DNA of 64,000 nt from Hyphomicrobium sp. CS1GBMeth3. GTDB taxonomy: Bacteria > Pseudomonadota > Alphaproteobacteria > Rhizobiales > Hyphomicrobiaceae. The stretch spans positions 124,001 through 188,000 of the forward strand of contig NZ_FPHO01000003.1 in assembly GCF_900117455.1 (NCBI RefSeq). The letters run 5' to 3'. The position numbers and the translations under genes were made by a program. The notes beneath the pieces were generated by a model. That model saw nothing but the letters and a program-made list of their open reading frames with translations. It was not told the DNA's origin and did not search any database. This document shows positions 63,399 through 64,000 of the stretch, in pieces (within the stretch, counting starts at the first letter, position 1; each line of letters begins with the position of its first letter).

Positions 63399-64000
63399 TT
63401 ACGCCGCGCGAAGCTTCGTTCCTGATGACGTCGTTTCGAGCACCAGCAGCCCCGCCTCTTTGAGCCGATGAAGTTCGCGATGTAATGCAGATTTCGATAG
63501 GCCGGTCTCGCGAGCAAGTTTGCGTATCGAAATCGCCGCGCCGTTCGCATGCGCTGCAAGCCACTTGGCAATTCCCCGCCTGTCTGACGGCTCTGTCCCT
63601 GCACTGGGTGGGTCGGGATCCATCGGTGTCCCGCTGCCCTTCTCAGGCGTCTGGGACGCTGGGACAGCAGGTTCTACGGGCTTTGGCCTCATAGCCTGCA
63701 CTAGCAACGCGCTCGTCGCTGAGCCCGTCTGAAGGGCAAGCACGGCGATTAGCGGCAACCACAAGCTGAGCTTCTCTGTCGGGACCGGGACACCCAGCGC
63801 TGCGAAGTACGCGCTCAACGCGGCAGCCCCAGGATCCGCTTGAGACACGGCCGGCGACGCCTTCCGATCGGCTTCCGCTGATTTGAGCTCTAACAGCAAC
63901 TCGCCGCGGCGCTGGGCCCGTGCAGCCTCTGCGCGGAGTTCCGCAACGCGGGGACACACCTCCTTCGTGATGGGCCCGTTGATCTCGCGGCATCCGTCGA
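63399..64000 (-). CDS. membrane protein with C-terminal HTH (5' end outside window)
   Basis: The frame is open to the window edge (DGCREINGPITKEVCPRVAELRAEAARAQ...), so at least 200 residues are visible. A charged coil with two cysteines is followed by a hydrophobic stretch (LSLWLPLIAVLALQTGSATSALLVQAM), a Pro/Ser-rich linker and a helix-turn-helix (AISIRKLARETGLSKSALHRELHRLKEAGLLVL). The order of cysteine-containing coil, membrane segment, linker and HTH matches the protein at 52018-53046 in the prophage module. The 5' part should encode further membrane helices. The function is unknown. Confidence 0.65.
   Translation of the reverse strand, partial: DGCREINGPITKEVCPRVAELRAEAARAQRRGELLLELKSAEADRKASPAVSQADPGAAALSAYFAALGVPVPTEKLSLWLPLIAVLALQTGSATSALLVQAMRPKPVEPAVPASQTPEKGSGTPMDPDPPSAGTEPSDRRGIAKWLAAHANGAAISIRKLARETGLSKSALHRELHRLKEAGLLVLETTSSGTKLRAA

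Overview
The window reads as a high-GC alphaproteobacterial chromosome, most likely Hyphomicrobiales and possibly a Hyphomicrobium-like methylotroph. The clues are a fused UreAB, a DUF768 protein, a Methylophilus-style fmd porin/formamidase/zinc-ribbon set next to urt genes, and a hybrid kinase with an NCS1-permease input. Species assignment is inference. All functions come from motif reading; no database search was possible.

Region 1 (1-18.2 kb) is a nitrogen-scavenging block. Urease genes ureD(partial)-ureAB-ureC-ureE-ureF-ureG run on the plus strand. Opposite them, urtA-urtB-urtC-urtD-urtE-fmdA-fmdB runs leftward, followed by a separate DUF768 gene and a porin. Together these would bring urea and short amides across the outer and inner membranes, hydrolyse formamide-type amides, and split urea to ammonia. 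Divergent from urtA is a permease-like hybrid histidine kinase overlapping a LuxR-type response regulator gene. A long near-perfect palindrome lies between urtA and the kinase.

Region 2 (18.4-27.6 kb) is ordinary chromosome: an ABC exporter, a family 4 glycosyltransferase, an RND pump with its adaptor, a divergent TetR repressor and an SRPBCC protein.

Region 3 (27.87-60.99 kb) is a 33-kb integrated element. It is bounded by exact 46-bp direct repeats of the 3' end of tRNA-Arg(CCU); the intact tRNA is at the right end and a tyrosine integrase lies just inside the left repeat. Its left two thirds is a dense defence island. It holds a five-gene cytosine methyltransferase / GHKL ATPase / Z1 ATPase / PD-(D/E)XK / Vsr cluster with a divergent HNH nuclease, a divergent HEPN-like and nuclease-like pair, and a NACHT NTPase with an N-terminal Mrr-like nuclease. 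It also holds a DUF2971 protein, an MmeI-like single-chain restriction-modification enzyme, a stand-alone nucleotidyltransferase, and decayed AbiEii and DUF1629 genes. Its right third (51.4-60.8 kb) is a reduced prophage-like module with a truncated integrase, a membrane-HTH protein, a tape measure protein, a replication-type protein with its ribosome site inside a hairpin, and an AlpA-like excisionase, but no terminase, portal or capsid genes.

Region 4 (61-64 kb) carries further accessory genes beyond the tRNA: a coiled-coil membrane protein, an orphan HigA antitoxin, small unknown genes, and a truncated membrane-HTH protein whose layout matches the one at 52 kb.
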